From: Parapristionchus giblindavisi
Taxonomy: Eukaryota; Nematoda; Chromadorea; Rhabditida; Diplogasteridae
Length of the DNA stretch: 64,000 bases
Direction of reading: 5' to 3'
NCBI GenBank assembly: GCA_943737045.1
Contig: CALSFV010000026.1
Coordinates: 186,001-250,000, forward strand
Positions within the stretch are counted from its first letter, which is position 1. Each line of letters begins with the position of its first letter. Of this stretch, positions 25,586 to 37,982 are shown one piece after another. The position numbers and the translations under genes are program-made. The notes below the pieces were generated by a model, which saw nothing but the letters and a program-made list of their open reading frames with translations, was not told the DNA's origin and ran no database searches.

Positions 25586-26500
25586 CAATGTGAATTCACA
25601 CGTTAAAATGCATGATCGTGTCTCTTGCATATAGTCTTGTAAGTAGGCAAACGAGTGCTGAAAGCGTGTTGAATCAAATGCATTTACTGTGGCCCATGCA
25701 CAGATAGCTCTTGACTTGGAATTCACTAATTTAATTTTCTAAATGTTTACGAAATCTGAATCGATAATTGAGTATGTTCCATACTGTTGCTTTGTGAAAG
25801 GCTATCTCATACCGTTCACTATCCCCATCTTAGACAAAATGCCGAGAAGAGATTTATGATCGCGAATCCACTAGTACGCCATGGTAGCCAATAAAATATT
25901 CAATTTTATAAATGTTTACGAAATCTGAATCGATAATTGAGTATGTTCCATACCGTTGCTTTGTGAAATGCTCTCTCATACCTAAATGTTGAATTTTGTC
26001 AAGAAAATGGAAAACATTGGCTACAAATGGTATTTCGATTGGTCCAACGTTGTCTGAGCGCTGTGGTTGTGTGATTAATGAATTCTCCATGCAAAATTAC
26101 ACAAGAAAGTGTTAAATTTGATCCAGACTGAAGGAAGTTACAGTCTGGACCATCACTAGTAGAGGGAGAGGAAGGGAGGAGTGAGAGAGAGACGTGCGCG
26201 CGCTCACTCTATCCTCTCTCTCTGTACAACCACAGGGGAGAAGCGGTCACGTCGACCTCTCCGCTCTCCCTCATAACTTTTACTGGTGTAAATCATGACT
26301 TAAACAACTTATTCCACGCATATGACAGTAGTTACGCACGTATTCTAGCCATTATAATGAATACAAGGTAAATGGTGACATTTCTCACTAAATGGCCATA
26401 ATTTGCTTCAAAATGGACCGTTTGAGCTCCGGAAGCGCGCGTTAGACGCGCCGCAACGTCCGCTATGCAGCGCAGGCAAACGCGCCAATTGAAAGACACT
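25586..26500 (+). repeat. Truncated terminal unit 23 (about 915 of 1163 bp)
   Basis: This unit is normal up to CAATTGAAAGACACT and then stops, in the middle of what is ATTTCGAGCGGGAAAT in complete units. The last ~248 bp of the unit are missing and the next base begins the junction. This is the right-hand edge of the megasatellite. Confidence 0.95.
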
Positions 26501-26567
26501 GTCGTCGCTGTCTGAGCGCTGTGGTTGTTGTGTCGTTGGTTGTCCGCTGTGGTTGTTGTGGTTGTCC
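26501..26567 (+). other. GT-rich junction between the two satellite arrays
   Basis: The 67 bp belong to neither repeat as a whole. Positions 26509-26528 are identical to a 20-bp interior piece of the 1163-bp unit (466-485 in unit 1). GCTGTGGTTGTTGTG occurs twice, at 26518-26532 and 26546-26560, a 28-bp-spaced direct repeat. The junction then runs into CCATCTTAGCC, the U2-like motif of the first short monomer. A 100-codon minus-strand frame (26332-26634) crosses this boundary and is a composite of three unrelated segments. Confidence 0.8.
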
Positions 26568-26590
26568 ATCTTAGCCAAAAGGCCGAGAAG
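26568..26590 (-). pseudogene. U2 snRNA 5'-end fragment (perfect 23-nt match)
   Basis: The minus strand reads CTTCTC then GGCCTTTTGGCTAAGAT, which equals nucleotides 5-27 of the conserved U2 snRNA as I recall it. This covers stem-loop I and the start of the region that pairs with U6. The match stops on both sides: U2 begins AUCG before it, and CAAGUGUAGUA follows it. The satellite instead has ...GAAACT or GAGAT before and GGGAGTAGGG after. It therefore lacks the branch-point recognition element, Sm site and 3' stem-loops and cannot be a functional U2. The perfect form recurs in most A-type monomers (for example at 26739, 26909, 27079 and 27250). Convergence cannot be fully excluded, but 23 nt is long for chance. 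Confidence 0.65.
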
Positions 26591-26738
26591 AGTTTCGCGA
26601 TCGAGAATCTATTAGAATCAATGAAGTAATTCATATAACTGATTTTATGAAAATGTACTTGAAAACTGAATCGATATTTGAATATATTTCATATCGTTGT
26701 TTTGTGAATAGCTCTCTATCATTCTTCTCCCTACTCCC
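26568..26738 (+). repeat. First short monomer (type A reference)
   Basis: From the 5' side the monomer contains the U2-like motif (26568-26590) and then TTTCGCGATCGAGAATC. In sister copies the latter reads ATCTCGCGATCGAGA, giving TCTCG/CGAGA inverted arms around CGAT. Next come TCAATGAAGTAATTCATATAA, the dyad CGATAT...ATATCG (6-bp arms) and a CT-rich stretch ending CTACTCC before the next motif. The monomer is 171 bp, as the next motif begins at 26739. Confidence 0.95.
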
Positions 26739-29465
26739 ATCTTAGCCAAAAGGCCGAGAAGATCTCGCGATCGAGAATCTATTAGAATCAATGAAGTAAT
26801 TCATATAACTGATTTTATGAAAATGTACTTGAAAACTGAATCGATATTTGAATATATTTCATATCGTTGTTTTGTGAATAGCTCTCTATCATTCTTCTCC
26901 CTACTCCCATCTTAGCCAAAAGGCCGAGAAGATCTCGCGATCGAGAATCTATTAGAATCAATGAAGTAATTCATATAACTGATTTTATGAAAATGTACTT
27001 GAAAACTGAATCGATATTTGAATATATTTCATATCGTTGTTTTGTGAATAGCTCTCTATCATTCTTCTCCCTACTCCCATCTTAGCCAAAAGGCCGAGAA
27101 GAGTTTCGCGATCGAGAATCTATTAGAATCAATGAAGTAATTCATATAACTGATTTTATGAAAATGTACTTGAAAACTGAATCGATATTTGAATATATTT
27201 CATATCGTTGTTTTGTGAATAGCTCTCTATCATTCTTCTCCCTACTCCCATCTTAGCCAAAAGGCCGAGAAGATCTCGCGATCGAGAATCTATTAGAATC
27301 AATGAAGTAATTCATATAACTGATTTTATGAAAATGTACTTGAAAACTGAATCGATATTTGAATATATTTCATATCGTTGTTTTGTGAATAGCTCTCTAT
27401 CATTCTTCTCCCTACTCCCATCTTAGCCAAAAGGCCGAGAAGATCTCGCGATCGAGAATCTATTAGAATCAATGAAGTAATTCATATAACTGATTTTATG
27501 AAAATGTACTTGAAAACTGAATCGATATTTGAATATATTTCATATCGTTGTTTTGTGAATAGCTCTCTATCATTCTTCTCCCTACTCCCATCTTAGCCAA
27601 AAGGCCGAGAAGATCTCGCGATCGAGAATCTATTAGAATCAATGAAGTAATTCATATAACTGATTTTATGAAAATGTACTTGAAAACTGAATCGATATTT
27701 GAATATATTTCATATCGTTGTTTTGTGAATAGCTCTCTATCATTCTTCTCCCTACTCCCATCTTAGCCAAAAGGCCGAGAAGAGTTTCGCGATCGAGAAT
27801 CTATTAGAATCAATGAAGTAATTCATATAACTGATTTTATGAAAATGTACTTGAAAACTGAATCGATATTTGAATATATTTCATATCGTTGTTTTGTGAA
27901 TAGCTCTCTATCATTCTTCTCCCTACTCCCATCTTAGCCAAAAGGCCGAGAAGATCTCGCGATCGAGAATCTATTAGAATCAATGAAGTAATTCATATAA
28001 CTGATTTTATGAAAATGTACTTGAAAACTGAATCGATATTTGAATATATTTCATATCGTTGTTTTGTGAATAGCTCTCTATCATTCTTCTCCCTACTCCC
28101 ATCTTAGCCAAAAGGCCGAGAAGAGTTTCGCGATCGAGAATCTATTAGAATCAATGAAGTAATTCATATAACTGATTTTATGAAAATGTACTTGAAAACT
28201 GAATCGATATTTGAATATATTTCATATCGTTGTTTTGTGAATAGCTCTCTATCATTCTTCTCCCTACTCCCATCTTAGCCAAAAGGCCGAGAAGATCTCG
28301 CGATCGAGAATCTATTAGAATCAATGAAGTAATTCATATAACTGATTTTATGAAAATGTACTTGAAAACTGAATCGATATTTGAATATATTTCATATCGT
28401 TGTTTTGTGAATAGCTCTCTATCATTCTTCTCCCTACTCCCATCTTAGCCAAAAGGCCGAGAAGAGTTTCGCGATCGAGAATCTATTAGAATCAATGAAG
28501 TAATTCATATAACTGATTTTATGAAAATGTACTTGAAAACTGAATCGATATTTGAATATATTTCATATCGTTGTTTTGTGAATAGCTCTCTATCATTCTT
28601 CTCCCTACTCCCATCTTAGCCAAAAGGCCGAGAAGAGTTTCGCGATCGAGAATCTATTAGAATCAATGAAGTAATTCATATAACTGATTTTATGAAAATG
28701 TACTTGAAAACTGAATCGATATTTGAATATATTTCATATCGTTGTTTTGTGAATAGCTCTCTATCATTCTTCTCCCTACTCCCATCTTAGCCAAAAGGCC
28801 GAGAAGAGTTTCGCGATCGAGAATCTATTAGAATCAATGAAGTAATTCATATAACTGATTTTATGAAAATATACTAGAAAACTGAATCGATATTTGAATA
28901 TATTTCATATAGTTGTTTTGTGAATAGCTCTCTATCATTCTTCTCCCTACTCCCATGTTAGCCAAAACGCCGAGAAGATCTCGCGATCGAGAATCTATTA
29001 GAGTCAATGAAGTAATTCATATAACTGATTTTATGAAAATGTACTTGAAAACTGAATCGATATTTGAATATATTTCATATCGTTGTTTTGTGAATAGCTC
29101 TCTATCATTCTTCTCCCTACTCCCATCTTAGCCAAAAGGCCGAGAAGATCTCGCGATCGAGAATCTATTAGAATCAATGAAGTAATTCATATAACTGATT
29201 TTATGAAAATGTACTTGAAAACTGAATCGATATTTGAATATATTTCATATCGTTGTTTTGTGAATAGCTCTCTATCATTCTTCTCCCTACTCCCATCTTA
29301 GCCAAAAGGACGAGAAGAGTTTCGCGATCGAGAATCTATTAGAATCAATGAAGTAATTCATATAACTGATTTTATGAAAATGTACTTGAAAACTGAATCG
29401 ATATTTGAATATATTTCATATCGTTGTTTTGTGAATAGCTCTCTATCATTCTTCTCCCTACTCCC

Positions 29466-29772
29466 ATCTTAGCCAAAAGGCCGAGAAGAGTTTCGCGATC
29501 GAGAATCTATTAGAATCAATGAAGTAATTCATATAACTGAATTTATGAAAATGTACTTGAAAACTGAATCGATATTTGAATATATTTCATATCGTTGTTT
29601 TGTGAATAGCTCTCTATCATTCTTCTCCTGGCGATTGAGAATCTACTAGAATCAATGAAGTAATTCATATAACTGATTTTATGAAAATGTACTTGAAAAC
29701 TGAATCGATATTTGAATATATTTCATATCGTTGTTTTGTGAATAGCTCTCTATCATTCTTCTCCCTACTCCC
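29466..29772 (+). repeat. Two monomers fused by a ~35-bp deletion that removes one U2-like motif
   Basis: Motifs at 29466 and 29773 are 307 bp apart instead of about 342. At 29628 the sequence passes from CATTCTTCTCC straight to TGGCGATTGAGAATCTACTAG, so CTACTCCC, the whole motif and the start of the next block are gone. The sequence after the breakpoint has TCTACTAG, unlike its A-type neighbours, which suggests recombination with another monomer class rather than a simple loss. Confidence 0.85.
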
Positions 29773-32700
29773 ATCTTAGCCAAAAGGCCGAGAAGAGTTT
29801 CGCGATCGAGAATCTATTAGAATCAATGAAGTAATTCATATAACTGATTTTATGAAAATGTACTTGAAAACTGAATCGATATTTGAATATATTTCATATC
29901 GTTGTTTTGTGAATAGCTCTCTATCATTCTTCTCCCTACTCCCATCTTAGCCAAAAGGCCGAGAAGAGTTTCGCGATCGAGAATCTATTAGAATCAATGA
30001 AGTAATTCATATAACTGATTTTATGAAAATGTACTTGAAAACTGAATCGATATTTGAATATATTTCATATCGTTGTTTTGTGAATAGCTCTCTATCATTC
30101 TTCTCCCTACTCCCATCTTAGCCAAAAGGCCGAGAAGAGTTTCGCGATCGAGAATCTATTAGAATCAATGAAGTAATTCATATAACTGATTTTATGAAAA
30201 TATACTAGAAAACTGAATCGATATTTGAATATATTTCATATAGTTGTTTTGCGAATAGCTCTCTATCATTCTTCTCCCTACTCCCATCTTAGCCAAAAGG
30301 CCGAGAAGAGTTTCGCGATCGAGAATCTATTAGAATCAATGAAGTAATTCATATAACTGATTTTATGAAAATGTACTTGAAAACTGAATCGATATTTGAA
30401 TATATTTCATATCGTTGTTTTGTGAATAGCTCTCTATCATTCTTCTCCCTACTCCCATCTTAGCCAAAAGGCCGAGAAGAGTTTCGCGATCGAGAATCTA
30501 TTAGAATCAATGAAGTAATTCATATAACTGATTTTATGAAAATATACTAGAAAACTGAATCGATATTTGAATATATTTCATATAGTTGTTTTGTGAATAG
30601 CTCTCTATCATTCTTCTCCCTACTCCCATGTTAGCCAAAACGCCGAGAAGATCTCGCGATCGAGAATCTATTAGAATCAATGAAGTAATTCATATAACTG
30701 ATTTTATGAAAATGTACTTGAAAACTGAATCGATATTTGAATATATTTCATATCGTTGTTTTGTGAATAGCTCTCTATCATTCTTCTCCCTACTCCCATC
30801 TTAGCCAAAAGGCCGAGAAGAGTTTCGCGATCGAGAATCTATTAGAATCAATGAAGTAATTCATATAACTGATTTTATGAAAATGTACTTGAAAACTGAA
30901 TCGATATTTGAATATATTTCATATCGTTGTTTTGTGAATAGCTCTCTATCATTCTTCTCCCTACTCCCATCTTAGCCAAAAGGCCGAGAAGAGTTTCGCG
31001 ATCGAGAATCTATTAGAATCAATGAAGTAATTCATATAACTGATTTTATGAAAATGTACTTGAAAACTGAATCGATATTTGAATATATTTCATATCGTTG
31101 TTTTGTGAATAGCTCTCTATCATTCTTCTCCCTACTCCCATCTTAGCCAAAAGGCCGAGAAGAGTTTCGCGATCGAGAATCTATTAGAATCAATGAAGTA
31201 ATTCATATAACTGATTTTATGAAAATGTACTTGAAAACTGAATCGATATTTGAATATATTTCATATCGTTGTTTTGTGAATAGCTCTCTATCATTCTTCT
31301 CCCTACTCCCATCTTAGCCAAAAGGCCGAGAAGAGTTTCGCGATCGAGAATCTATTAGAATCAATGAAGTAATTCATATAACTGATTTTATGAAAATGTA
31401 CTTGAAAACTGAATCGATATTTGAATATATTTCATATCGTTGTTTTGTGAATAGCTCTCTATCATTCTTCTCCCTACTCCCATCTTAGCCAAAAGGCAGA
31501 GAAGAGTTTCGCGATCGAGAATCTATTAGAATCAATGAAGTAATTCATATAACTGATTTTATGAAAATGTACTTGAAAACTGAATCGATATTTGAATATA
31601 TTTCATATCGTTGTTTTGTGAATAGCTCTCTATCATTCTTCTCCCTACTCCCATCTTAGCCAAAAGGCAGAGAAGAGTTTCGCGATCGAGAATCTATTAG
31701 AATCAATGAAATAATTCATATAACTGATTTTATGAAAATGTACTTGAAAACTGAATCGATATTTGAATATATTTCATATCGTTGTTTTGTGAATAGCTCT
31801 CTATCATTCTTCTCCCTACTCCCATCTTAGCCAAAAGGCAGAGAAGAGTTTCGCGATCGAGAATCTATTAGAATCAATGAAGTAATTCATATAACTGATT
31901 TTATGAAAATGTACTTGAAAACTGAATCGATATTTGAATATATTTCATATCGTTGTTTTGTGAATAGCTCTCTATCATTCTTCTCCCTACTCCCATCTTA
32001 GCCAAAAGGCAGAGAAGAGTTTCGCGATCGAGAATTTATTAGAATCAATGAAGTAATTCATATAACTGATTTTATGAAAATGTACTTGAAAACTGAATCG
32101 ATATTTGAATATATTTCATATCGTTGTTTTGTGAATAGCTCTCTATCATTCTTCTCCCTACTCCCATTTTAGCCAAAAGGCCGAGAAGAGTTTCGCGATC
32201 GAGAATCTATTAGAATCAATGAAGTAATTCATATAACTGATTTTATGAAAATATACTAGAAAACTGAATCGATATTTGAATATATTTCATATAGTTGTTT
32301 TGTGAATAGCTCTCTATCATTCTTCTCCCTACTCCCATGTTAGCCAAAACGCCGAGAAGATCTCGCGATCGAGAATCTATTAGAATCAATGAAGTAATTC
32401 ATATATTTGTTTTTTTTATGAAAATGTACTTGAATACTGAATCGATATTTGAATATATTTCATATCGTTGTTTTGTGAATAGCTCTCTATCATTCTTCTC
32501 CCTACTCCCATCTTAGCCAAAAGGCCGAGAAGATCTCGCGATCGAGAATCTATTAGAATCAATGAAGTAATTCATATAACTGATTTTATGAAAATGTACT
32601 TGAAAACTGAATCGATATTTGAATATATTTCATATCGTTGTTTTGTGAATAGCTCTCTATCATTCTTCTCCCTACTCCCATCTTAGCCAAAAGGACGAGA

Positions 32701-34902
32701 AGAGTTTCGCGATCGAGAATCTATTAGAATCAATGAAGTAATTCATATAACTGATTTTATGAAAATGTACTTGAAAACTGAATCGATATTTGAATATATT
32801 TCATATCGTTGTTTTGTGAATAGCTCTCTATCATTCTTCTCCCTACTCCCATCCTAGCCAAAAGGCCGAGAAGAGTTTCGCGATCGAGAATCTATTAGAA
32901 TCAATGAAGTAATTCATATAACTGATTTTATGAAAATGTACTTGAAAACTGAATCGATATTTGAATATATTTCATATCGTTGTTTTGTGAATAGCTCTCT
33001 ATCATTCTTCTCCCTACTCCCATCTTAGCCAAAAGGCCGAGAAGAGTTTCGCGATCGAGAATCTATTAGAATCAATGAAGTAATTCATATAACTGATTTT
33101 ATGAAAATGTACTTGAAAACTGAATCGATATTTGAATATATTTCATATCGTTGTTTTGTGAATAGCTCTCTATCATTCTTCTCCCTACTCCCATCTTAGC
33201 CAAAAGGCCGAGAAGAGTTTCGCGATCGAGAATCTATTAGAATCAATGAAGTAATTCATATAACTGATTTTATGAAAATGTACTTGAAAACTGAATCGAT
33301 ATTTGAATATATTTCATATCGTTGTTTTGTGAATAGCTCTCTATCATTCTTCTCCCTACTCCCATCTTAGCCAAAAGGCCGAGAAGAGTTTCGCGATCGA
33401 GAATCTATTAGAATCAATGAAGTAATTCATATAACTGATTTTATGAAAATGTACTTGAAAACTGAATCGATATTTGAATATATTTCATATCGTTGTTTTG
33501 TGAATAGCTCTCTATCATTCTTCTCCCTACTCCCATCTTAGCCAAAAGGCCGAGAAGAGTTTCGCGATCGAGAATCTATTAGAATCAATGAAGTAATTCA
33601 TATAACTGATTTTATGAAAATGTACTTGAAAACTGAATCGATATTTGAATATATTTCATATCGTTGTTTTGTGAATAGCTCTCTATCATTCTTCTCCCTA
33701 CTCCCATCTTAGCCAAAAGGCCGAGAAGAGTTTCGCGATCGAGAATCTATTAGAATCAATGAAGTAATTCATATAACTGATTTTATGAAAATGTACTTGA
33801 AAACTGAATCGATATTTGAATATATTTCATATCGTTGTTTTGTGAATAGCTCTCTATCATTCTTCTCCCTACTCCCATCTTAGCCAAAAGGCCGAGAAGA
33901 GTTTCGCGATCGAGAATCTATTAGAATCAATGAAGTAATTCATATAACTGATTTTATGAAAATGTACTTGAAAACTGAATCGATATTTGAATATATTTCA
34001 TATCGTTGTTTTGTGAATAGCTCTCTATCATTCTTCTCCCTACTCCCATCTTAGCCAAAAGGCCGAGAAGAGTTTCGCGATCGAGAATCTATTAGAATCA
34101 ATGAAGTAATTCATATAACTGATTTTATGAAAATGTACTTGAAAACTGAATCGATATTTGAATATATTTCATATCGTTGTTTTGTGAATAGCTCTCTATC
34201 ATTCTTCTCCCTACTCCCATCTTAGCCAAAAGGCCGAGAAGAGTTTCGCGATCGAGAATCTATTAGAATCAATGAAGTAATTCATATAACTGATTTTATG
34301 AAAATGTACTTGAAAACTGAATCGATATTTGAATATATTTCATATCGTTGTTTTGTGAATAGCTCTCTATCATTCTTCTCCCTACTCCCATCTTAGCCAA
34401 AAGGCCGAGAAGAGTTTCGCGATCGAGAATCTATTAGAATCAATGAAGTAATTCATATAACTGATTTTATGAAAATGTACTTGAAAACTGAATCGATATT
34501 TGAATATATTTCATATCGTTGTTTTGTGAATAGCTCTCTATCATTCTTCTCCCTACTCCCATCTTAGCCAAAAGGCAGAGAAGAGTTTCGCGATCGAGAA
34601 TCTATTAGAATCAATGAAGTAATTCATATAACTGATTTTATGAAAATGTACTTGAAAACTGAATCGATATTTGAATATATTTCATATCGTTGTTTTGTGA
34701 ATAGCTCTCTATCATTCTTCTCCCTACTCCCATCTTAGCCAAAAGGCAGAGAAGAGTTTCGCGATCGAGAATTTATTAGAATCAATGAAGTAATTCATAT
34801 AACTGATTTTATGAAAATGTACTTGAAAACTGAATCGATATTTGAATATATTTCATATCGTTGTTTTGTGAATAGCTCTCTATCATTCTTCTCCCTACTC
34901 CC

Positions 34903-36956
34903 ATTTTAGCCAAAAGGCCGAGAAGAGTTTCGCGATCGAGAATCTATTAGAATCAATGAAGTAATTCATATAACTGATTTTATGAAAATATACTAGAAAA
35001 CTGAATCGATATTTGAATATATTTCATATAGTTGTTTTGTGAATAGCTCTCTATCATTCTTCTCCCTACTCCCATGTTAGCCAAAACGCCGAGAAGATCT
35101 CGCGATCGAGAATCTATTAGAATCAATGAAGTAATTCATATATTTGTTTTTTTTATGAATATGTACTTGAATACTGAATCGATATTTGAATATATTTCAT
35201 ATCGTTGTTTTGTGAATAGCTCTCTATCATTCTTCTCCCTACTCCCATCTTAGCCAAAAGGCCGAGAAGATCTCGCGATCGAGAATCTATTAGAATCAAT
35301 GAAGTAATTCATATAACTGATTTTATGAAAATGTACTTGAAAACTGAATCGATATTTGAATATATTTCATATCGTTGTTTTGTGAATAGCTCTCTATCAT
35401 TCTTCTCCCTACTCCCATCTTAGCCAAAAGGACGAGAAGAGTTTCGCGATCGAGAATCTATTAGAATCAATGAAGTAATTCATATAACTGATTTTATGAA
35501 AATGTACTTGAAAACTGAATCGATATTTGAATATATTTCATATCGTTGTTTTGTGAATAGCTCTCTATCATTCTTCTCCCTACTCCCATCCTAGCCAAAA
35601 GGCCGAGAAGAGTTTCGCGATCGAGAATCTATTAGAATCAATGAAGTAATTCATATAACTGATTTTATGAAAATGTACTTGAAAACTGAATCGATATTTG
35701 AATATATTTCATATCGTTGTTTTGTGAATAGCTCTCTATCATTCTTCTCCCTACTCCCATCTTAGCCAAAAGGCCGAGAAGAGTTTCGCGATCGAGAATC
35801 TATTAGAATCAATGAAGTAATTCATATAACTGATTTTATGAAAATGTACTTGAAAACTGAATCGATATTTGAATATATTTCATATCGTTGTTTTGTGAAT
35901 AGCTCTCTATCATTCTTCTCCCTACTCCCATTTTAGCCAAAAGGCCGAGAAGAGTTTCGCGATCGAGAATCTATTAGAATCAATGAAGTAATTCATATAA
36001 CTGATTTTATGAAAATATACTAGAAAACTGAATCGATATTTGAATATATTTCATATAGTTGTTTTGTGAATAGCTCTCTATCATTCTTCTCCCTACTCCC
36101 ATGTTAGCCAAAACGCCGAGAAGATCTCGCGATCGAGAATCTATTAGAATCAATGAAGTAATTCATATATTTGTTTTTTTTATGAATATGTACTTGAATA
36201 CTGAATCGATATTTGAATATATTTCATATCGTTGTTTTGTGAATAGCTCTCTATCATTCTTCTCCCTACTCCCATCTTAGCCAAAAGGCCGAGAAGATCT
36301 CGCGATCGAGAATCTATTAGAATCAATGAAGTAATTCATATAACTGATTTTATGAAAATGTACTTGAAAACTGAATCGATATTTGAATATATTTCATATC
36401 GTTGTTTTGTGAATAGCTCTCTATCATTCTTCTCCCTACTCCCATCTTAGCCAAAAGGACGAGAAGAGTTTCGCGATCGAGAATCTATTAGAATCAATGA
36501 AGTAATTCATATAACTGATTTTATGAAAATGTACTTGAAAACTGAATCGATATTTGAATATATTTCATATCGTTGTTTTGTGAATAGCTCTCTATCATTC
36601 TTCTCCCTACTCCCATCCTAGCCAAAAGGCCGAGAAGAGTTTCGCGATCGAGAATCTATTAGAATCAATGAAGTAATTCATATAACTGATTTTATGAAAA
36701 TGTACTTGAAAACTGAATCGATATTTGAATATATTTCATATCGTTGTTTTGTGAATAGCTCTCTATCATTCTTCTCCCTACTCCCATCTTAGCCAAAAGG
36801 CCGAGAAGAGTTTCGCGATCGAGAATCTATTAGAATCAATGAAGTAATTCATATAACTGATTTTATGAAAATGTACTTGAAAACTGAATCGATATTTGAA
36901 TATATTTCATATCGTTGTTTTGTGAATAGCTCTCTATCATTCTTCTCCCTACTCCC
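34903..36956 (+). repeat. Tandem duplication of a 6-monomer block (1027 bp each)
   Basis: Copies at 34903-35929 and 35930-36956 show the same ordered markers: ATTTTAGCC, ATGTTAGCC with the T run and GAATATGTACTTG, an ATCTCG copy, AGGACGAG, ATCCTAGCC, then a plain copy. Earlier (32166) and later (37812) copies of the start marker lie 16 and 11 monomers away and have GAAAATG instead of GAATATG. The GAATATG change therefore arose before this tandem duplication but after the wider spread. Confidence 0.85.
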
Positions 36957-37982
36957 ATCTTAGCCAAAAGGCCGAGAAGAGTTTCGCGATCGAGAATCTA
37001 TTAGAATCAATGAAGTAATTCATATAACTGATTTTATGAAAATGTACTTGAAAACTGAATCGATATTTGAATATATTTCATATCGTTGTTTTGTGAATAG
37101 CTCTCTATCATTCTTCTCCCTACTCCCATCTTAGCCAAAAGGCCGAGAAGAGTTTCGCGATCGAGAATCTATTAGAATCAATGAAGTAATTCATATAACT
37201 GATTTTATGAAAATGTACTTGAAAACTGAATCGATATTTGAATATATTTCATATCGTTGTTTTGTGAATAGCTCTCTATCATTCTTCTCCCTACTCCCAT
37301 CTTAGCCAAAAGGCCGAGAAGAGTTTCGCGATCGAGAATCTATTAGAATCAATGAAGTAATTCATATAACTGATTTTATGAAAATGTACTTGAAAACTGA
37401 ATCGATATTTGAATATATTTCATATCGTTGTTTTGTGAATAGCTCTCTATCATTCTTCTCCCTACTCCCATCTTAGCCAAAAGGCAGAGAAGAGTTTCGC
37501 GATCGAGAATCTATTAGAATCAATGAAGTAATTCATATAACTGATTTTATGAAAATGTACTTGAAAACTGAATCGATATTTGAATATATTTCATATCGTT
37601 GTTTTGTGAATAGCTCTCTATCATTCTTCTCCCTACTCCCATCTTAGCCAAAAGGCAGAGAAGAGTTTCGCGATCGAGAATTTATTAGAATCAATGAAGT
37701 AATTCATATAACTGATTTTATGAAAATGTACTTGAAAACTGAATCGATATTTGAATATATTTCATATCGTTGTTTTGTGAATAGCTCTCTATCATTCTTC
37801 TCCCTACTCCCATTTTAGCCAAAAGGCCGAGAAGAGTTTCGCGATCGAGAATCTATTAGAATCAATGAAGTAATTCATATAACTGATTTTATGAAAATAT
37901 ACTAGAAAACTGAATCGATATTTGAATATATTTCATATAGTTGTTTTGTGAATAGCTCTCTATCATTCTTCTCCCTACTCCC

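Larger units (their letters stand above)
1..26500 (+). repeat. Megasatellite array, 1163-bp unit, 22 full copies plus one truncated copy
   Basis: The same block, beginning CAATGTGAATTCACACG, recurs head to tail. Unit starts read from the sequence: 1, 1164, 2327, 3490, 4652, 5815, 6976, 8139, 9301, 10465, 11628, 12791, 13954, 15117, 16282, 17445, 18608, 19771, 20934, 22097, 23260, 24423 and 25586 (the last truncated at 26500). Most are exactly 1163 bp. Exceptions are units 4 (1162), 6 (1161), 8 (1162), 9 (1164) and 14 (1165). By eye, neighbours differ at only a handful of positions, which indicates recent amplification or gene-conversion-like homogenisation. The window opens at a unit start only by the phase chosen here, so the array probably continues to the left. 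No transposon interrupts it. I do not recognise the family. Confidence 0.98.
26568..37982 (+). repeat. Sub-region dominated by type A monomers
   Basis: Nearly all copies carry the intact U2-like motif with ACTTGAAAACTG. They alternate irregularly between the 170-bp (ATCTCG) and 171-bp (GTTTCG) forms. Single B copies appear near 28870, 30200 and 30540. Runs of GGCAGAGAAGAG copies appear at about 31482-32165, 34561-34902 and 37470-37811. From 32166 onward a marker series (ATTTTAGCC, ATGTTAGCC plus a T run, AGGACGAG, ATCCTAGCC) recurs, revealing block amplification. Confidence 0.9.

Noticed and set aside
1..26500. Transposon-derived tandem unit (LTR, terminal inverted repeats)
   Set aside because: No transposase or reverse-transcriptase remnant, no terminal repeats at any consistent unit edge, and no target-site duplications were seen.
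26568..26590. Functional U2 snRNA gene
   Set aside because: Only 23 nt match; the branch-point recognition element, Sm site, 3' stem-loops and promoter elements are absent.
26332..26634. 100-codon minus-strand open frame
   Set aside because: It crosses the end of the long array, the junction filler and the first short monomer, so it is a chance composite with no domain.
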